A DNA stretch of 8,646 nucleotides from an uncultured Bacilli bacterium (GTDB lineage: Bacteria > Bacillota_I > Bacilli_A > RF39 > UBA660), in the NCBI GenBank assembly GCA_947626445.1, contig CANQSC010000047.1, positions 1 through 8,646 on the forward strand, read 5' to 3'. The notes beneath the pieces are model-generated. The model worked only from the letters and a program-made list of their open reading frames with translations. It made no database searches and had not been told where the DNA came from. Shown piece after piece: positions 7,010 to 8,646 of the stretch. Position numbers and translations under genes: made by a program. Each line of letters opens with the position of its first letter. The stretch's first letter is position 1.

Positions 7010-7020
7010 ATTGCATTATC

Positions 7021-7049
7021 ATAATAAACCACATTATATATTTTGTCAA
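7021..7049 (-). promoter_or_regulatory. Strong sigma-A-type promoter of the non-coding RNA
   Basis: TTGACA (7049-7044), a 17-base spacer and TATTAT (7026-7021) read leftwards. Directly upstream (7050-7072) lie runs of A and T that resemble a UP element of stable-RNA promoters. The layout is the same as at the tRNA-Val promoter. It is divergent from the pilin-like gene's promoter. Confidence 0.75.
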
Positions 7050-7073
7050 TAGTTTTTTTGAAAAAAATTTAAT

Positions 7074-7102
7074 TTTACTTTAATAAAAATACATGATAGA
7101 AT
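7074..7102 (+). promoter_or_regulatory. Promoter of the pilin-like gene
   Basis: TTTACT (7074-7079), a 17-base spacer and TAGAAT (7097-7102) preceded by TG at 7094-7095, giving an extended -10. The predicted start is near 7109. AGGTGA (7114-7119) then serves the ATG at 7127. Confidence 0.55.
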
Positions 7103-7126
7103 GTTATTAGAGTAGGTGAATAAAAA

Positions 7127-7474
7127 ATGAACAATAATGGATATGCAATTAAAGAATTAATAATCTTATTAGCTATTATTGCGGTTGGATTTGGGGTAGC
7201 TATAACAAGAATTAGTTTTGCTTATCAAGATATAAATAACGAAGAAGAAATTTTAGAAGAAGGAAAAAATACTTTAAAGATTGCAACTGAAGCATACATT
7301 AGAACTCATGAAAAAGATTTTAAAAAAGATAGTGAAAATTTCTTATATGGTAAAGATTTAGCAGATGATGGTTATCTTATTTTAACAGAAGACTTTGATT
7401 ATAAAGATACTAAAATAAAAGTAACATATGATAATACTTCTAAGAAATATAATGTTGATATTTTAGATGAATAA
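7127..7474 (+). CDS. Small type IV pilin-like (prepilin/pseudopilin) membrane protein
   Basis: Protein of 115 residues. The N-terminus MNNNG followed by YAIKELIILLAIIAVGF has the layout of a type IV prepilin: a short hydrophilic leader, Gly5 as the -1 residue of the prepilin peptidase site, an aromatic +1 residue, Glu10 at +5 and an unbroken hydrophobic helix to about residue 29. The rest (33-115) is a charged, Lys/Glu/Asp-rich outer domain with no cysteines, shorter than a typical pilin head. AGGTGA lies well placed before the ATG, and it has its own promoter and terminator, so it is a single-gene unit. No prepilin peptidase, ATPase or other pilin gene is in the window. A simple membrane-anchored surface protein is the alternative, but the G(-1)/E(+5) pair favours a pilin-like protein. 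Specific function unknown. Confidence 0.75.
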   Translation: MNNNGYAIKELIILLAIIAVGFGVAITRISFAYQDINNEEEILEEGKNTLKIATEAYIRTHEKDFKKDSENFLYGKDLADDGYLILTEDFDYKDTKIKVTYDNTSKKYNVDILDE

Positions 7475-7495
7475 AACTCCCTTAAGGAGTTTTTT
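7473..7495 (+). terminator. Intrinsic terminator of the pilin-like gene
   Basis: AAAACTCC (7473-7480), loop CTTAA and GGAGTTTT (7486-7493) form an 8-bp hairpin followed by T to 7495. It overlaps the stop codon. Confidence 0.9.
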
Positions 7496-7498
7496 AAT

Positions 7499-7666
7499 TT
7501 ATATATTACTATTTATACAAAAGACAGCATATAACGGTACCGATTTAATATTATTAAAGCCAAAATCTTTTAGACTAATTCTTATCATATATTTAGGATG
7601 ATATAATTCATTATAAACTTTTAGATTTACATTTAGATTCGATAATGGCAAGTTATTTTCTAAATT
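7499..7666 (-). pseudogene. Stop-free frame without a normal start, possible gene remnant
   Basis: Between the KilA-N gene and the pilin terminator, one minus-strand frame is open for 55 codons and ends in TAA. It has no ATG near its upstream end; the only ATG is about halfway along, and a TTG at codon 6 has no ribosome-binding site. Its translation contains segments such as NLKVYNELYHPKYMIRISLKDFG that look protein-like and less repetitive than random AT-rich translation. I do not recognise the family. It may be the tail of a gene lost by deletion downstream of kilA-N, or a chance open frame. Confidence 0.2.
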
Positions 7667-7672
7667 TTATAA

Positions 7673-8533
7673 TTAATTAGTATCTATTAATTTTTTATTT
7701 AAATTCTCAAGTTCCTTTATAGACTTATCATTTTCTAAGATTTTCATTTGCCTAATAGCTGAATTATTAAGTTTTATTAATCTTTCACTTTGTGGTAAAC
7801 CATCATTAATAAGTTCTGCATTTATATTTTCTAAATTACATAAAATAAGTAAATGTTTCAAATCTGTGTAATCCCTAATATTTCCTTCATTATTTGGATT
7901 TTTCTTTCTCCATTCTTTCGCAGTCATACCAAACAAAGCAACATTTAAAACGTCAGCTTCTTCGGCATATACATATTGTTTTTGATTTTCAGTTAATTTA
8001 GGAATAATATTTTCTTTAATTGAATCGGTATGAATATGATAATTAGATTTAGCAAGCATTCGACTAGCAGTCCATTCAACTTTATATTTATATGCTTCAT
8101 TTCTTTTTAATCTTTCAAATTCTTGTATAACATATAATTTAAATTCTGGAGATAGCCAACTTGCAAATTCTAAAGCTATATCACTACAAGCATAAGTCCC
8201 ACCATTATTACCTGATTTAGATATTATTCCAATTGCATTCGTTTCCTTAATCCATTTTTGAGGTGATATTTTAAATTTATTACTGCCAGCTTCATTTTTA
8301 AACGTGTCGAATTCGACACCTTTGAAATTTTCGTTATTTAATTTTTCCCACAATCCTAAATAAGCAATTACATCTTTATTACGCATCCAGTTTTGAATAG
8401 GATATCTTGGATCATCTTCATCAGCATACCTAGCCAAATCAGTAAGAGAAATATATTCTTTATTTCCTATTCTCATAACATTAATTTTATTGTTATTTAC
8501 ATTAATTTCAGATTTTATTATTTCTTTATTCAT
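7673..8533 (-). CDS. Stand-alone KilA-N domain protein
   Basis: Protein of 286 residues with a strong AAAGGAGGG five bases before the ATG. Residues about 23-142 form a KilA-N domain: YISLTDLARYAD (27-38), NWMRNKDVIAYLGLWE (48-63), KNEAGSNKFKISPQKWI (79-95) and GGTYACSDIALEFASWLSP (111-129), leading into EFKLYVIQEFERLK (130-143). A second conserved part follows, with QKQYVYAEEADVLNVALFGMTAKEWR (184-209) and NIRDYTDLKHLLILCNLENINAELI (218-242). A charged, probably coiled-coil tail covers 260-283. KilA-N domains are DNA-binding modules found in phage antirepressors and large DNA viruses. Stand-alone bacterial forms of this length are common in gut species, and their role is not established. No phage structural, integrase or repressor gene is in the window, so it appears as an orphan. 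DNA binding is family inference. Confidence 0.9.
   Translation of the reverse strand: MNKEIIKSEINVNNNKINVMRIGNKEYISLTDLARYADEDDPRYPIQNWMRNKDVIAYLGLWEKLNNENFKGVEFDTFKNEAGSNKFKISPQKWIKETNAIGIISKSGNNGGTYACSDIALEFASWLSPEFKLYVIQEFERLKRNEAYKYKVEWTASRMLAKSNYHIHTDSIKENIIPKLTENQKQYVYAEEADVLNVALFGMTAKEWRKKNPNNEGNIRDYTDLKHLLILCNLENINAELINDGLPQSERLIKLNNSAIRQMKILENDKSIKELENLNKKLIDTN
8304..8319. repeat. 16-bp perfect palindrome within the KilA-N gene
   Basis: GTGTCGAATTCGACAC reads the same on both strands and is unusually G+C-rich here. It covers the codons for Val73 to Asp76 and adjoining bases of the KilA-N protein. It could be a protein-binding site, but much of the symmetry follows from the Val-Glu-Phe-Asp codons. 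Confidence 0.5.
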
Positions 8534-8559
8534 TCAAACCCTCCTTTAAAATATTTTAT

Positions 8560-8597
8560 ATTATATAAACATTTCTACTTATAATTTTATCATAAGT
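8560..8597 (-). promoter_or_regulatory. Promoter and possible operator of the KilA-N gene
   Basis: A perfect TATAAT lies at 8565-8560 on the minus strand, about 27 bases before the start codon; no good -35 is seen. The place of the -35 is taken by the inverted repeat ACTTAT-9-ATAAGT (8577-8597), which could be an operator. Both signals are short and in AT-rich sequence. Confidence 0.35.
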
Positions 8598-8609
8598 AAC
8601 AATAAATTA

Positions 8610-8646
8610 AAACTCGAACTAATCAAATTAAGAAAAGTTCGAGTTT
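8610..8646. terminator. Inverted repeat at the window edge, probable terminator
   Basis: AAACTCGAACT (8610-8620) and AGTTCGAGTTT (8636-8646) are perfectly complementary over 11 bp with a 15-base spacer. The minus-strand RNA continues into a T-rich run, so it could end a gene to the right that is read leftwards. The right arm reaches the window edge, so its full extent is unknown; a mobile-element end is a weaker alternative. Confidence 0.55.

Larger units (their letters stand above)
6393..7014 (-). ncRNA. Long structured non-coding RNA (about 0.6 kb), family not recognised
   Basis: No protein gene lies in this stretch. On the minus strand a strong promoter (7049-7021) leads, from a predicted start near 7014, into a boxA-like element and then a series of hairpins, ending at the terminator 6418-6393. 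Stems I can pair by eye: CCAT/ATGG plus ACTTAG/CTAAGT (6983-6950), CTAGTAG/CTATTAG (6930-6909), TTATTA/TAATAA (6936-6931 with 6887-6882), CTATC/GATAG (6871-6859), GTTTAT/ATAAAC (6829-6792), a 10+7 bp arm (6764-6723), TTAACA/TGTTAA (6629-6611), a 7+6 bp arm (6543-6502) and AAGT-ATGA/TCAT-ACTT (6464-6442). Lines I counted are 42% G+C (6481-6540) and 37% (6541-6600), against 22% in tspO (6181-6240), typical of structured RNA in an AT-rich genome. I found no RNase P, tmRNA or SRP signature motif. Its size is in the range of the large ornate RNAs (ROOL, GOLLD, OLE), but I cannot match it to them. Confidence 0.65.

Noticed and set aside
6419..7020. RNase P RNA, tmRNA, SRP RNA, T-box or group II intron
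   Set aside because: I looked for GAGGAAAGUCC and ACAGAxxxGGCUUA, a tRNA-like end with tag frame, the GGAAGGAAGC-type SRP loop, the T-box AGGGTGGAACCGCG and a domain V. None is present on the minus strand.
141..8533. Mollicute genetic code with TGA as Trp
   Set aside because: Trp residues at conserved positions are TGG and all genes end in TAA; no in-frame TGA is needed.
8393..8584. Plus-strand open frame of 63 codons, rich in Phe/Ile/Tyr
   Set aside because: It is antisense to the start and promoter of the KilA-N gene; its composition is that of AT-rich shadow sequence.
1..8646. CRISPR array or tandem repeats
   Set aside because: No regularly spaced direct repeats were seen; the many short A/T runs are explained by base composition.

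Overview
The window is strongly AT-rich, with protein genes around a quarter G+C. It uses the standard bacterial code: Trp is TGG and every gene ends in TAA. Ribosome-binding sites are of the Gram-positive AGGAGG/AAAGGTGAT kind, promoters are TTGACA-17-TATTAT-like, and short hairpin/T-tract terminators are present. This fits a low-GC member of the Bacillota. I would guess an uncultured gut Bacilli lineage related to the Mollicutes but walled; the lineage is inference, not something the sequence proves.

Left part (1-4428, minus strand). A tRNA-Val(TAC) with its own sigma-A-type promoter follows a compact three-gene operon transcribed leftwards. The order is an alanine-racemase-fold enzyme, then an ATP-grasp ligase resembling the D-aspartate ligase family of enterococci and lactococci, then a class-II glutamine amidotransferase of the asparagine synthetase family. 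The first two genes are separated by one base and the last two by 21 bases. My reading is a peptidoglycan side-branch module: make a D-amino acid, attach it to the stem-peptide diamino acid, then amidate it. The racemase lacks several residues typical of true alanine racemases, which fits a different substrate.

Middle (4449-6418, plus strand). A compact UvrD/PcrA/Rep-type helicase without the large 2B insertion is followed by a TspO/MBR five-helix membrane protein. A symmetric hairpin terminator ends this unit and probably also ends the RNA transcribed towards it.

6419-7126. About 0.7 kb without a protein gene. On the minus strand it carries a strong promoter with an A/T-tract upstream, a near-consensus boxA antitermination element, and then about 600 nt rich in hairpins that is clearly more G+C-rich than its neighbours. 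I read this as a long structured non-coding RNA that I cannot assign to a known family. Three of its hairpin loops carry complementary GCGA/UCGC sequences, one fully self-complementary (UCGCGA), so it may form kissing loops or multimers. This is the most promising novel element here.

7074-8646. A small type IV pilin-like membrane protein is expressed divergently from the RNA and ends at its own terminator. Next come an open frame without a usable start (possibly a gene remnant) and, on the minus strand, a stand-alone KilA-N domain protein. The window ends in an 11-bp inverted repeat cut by the window edge. This right-hand part looks like accessory DNA.
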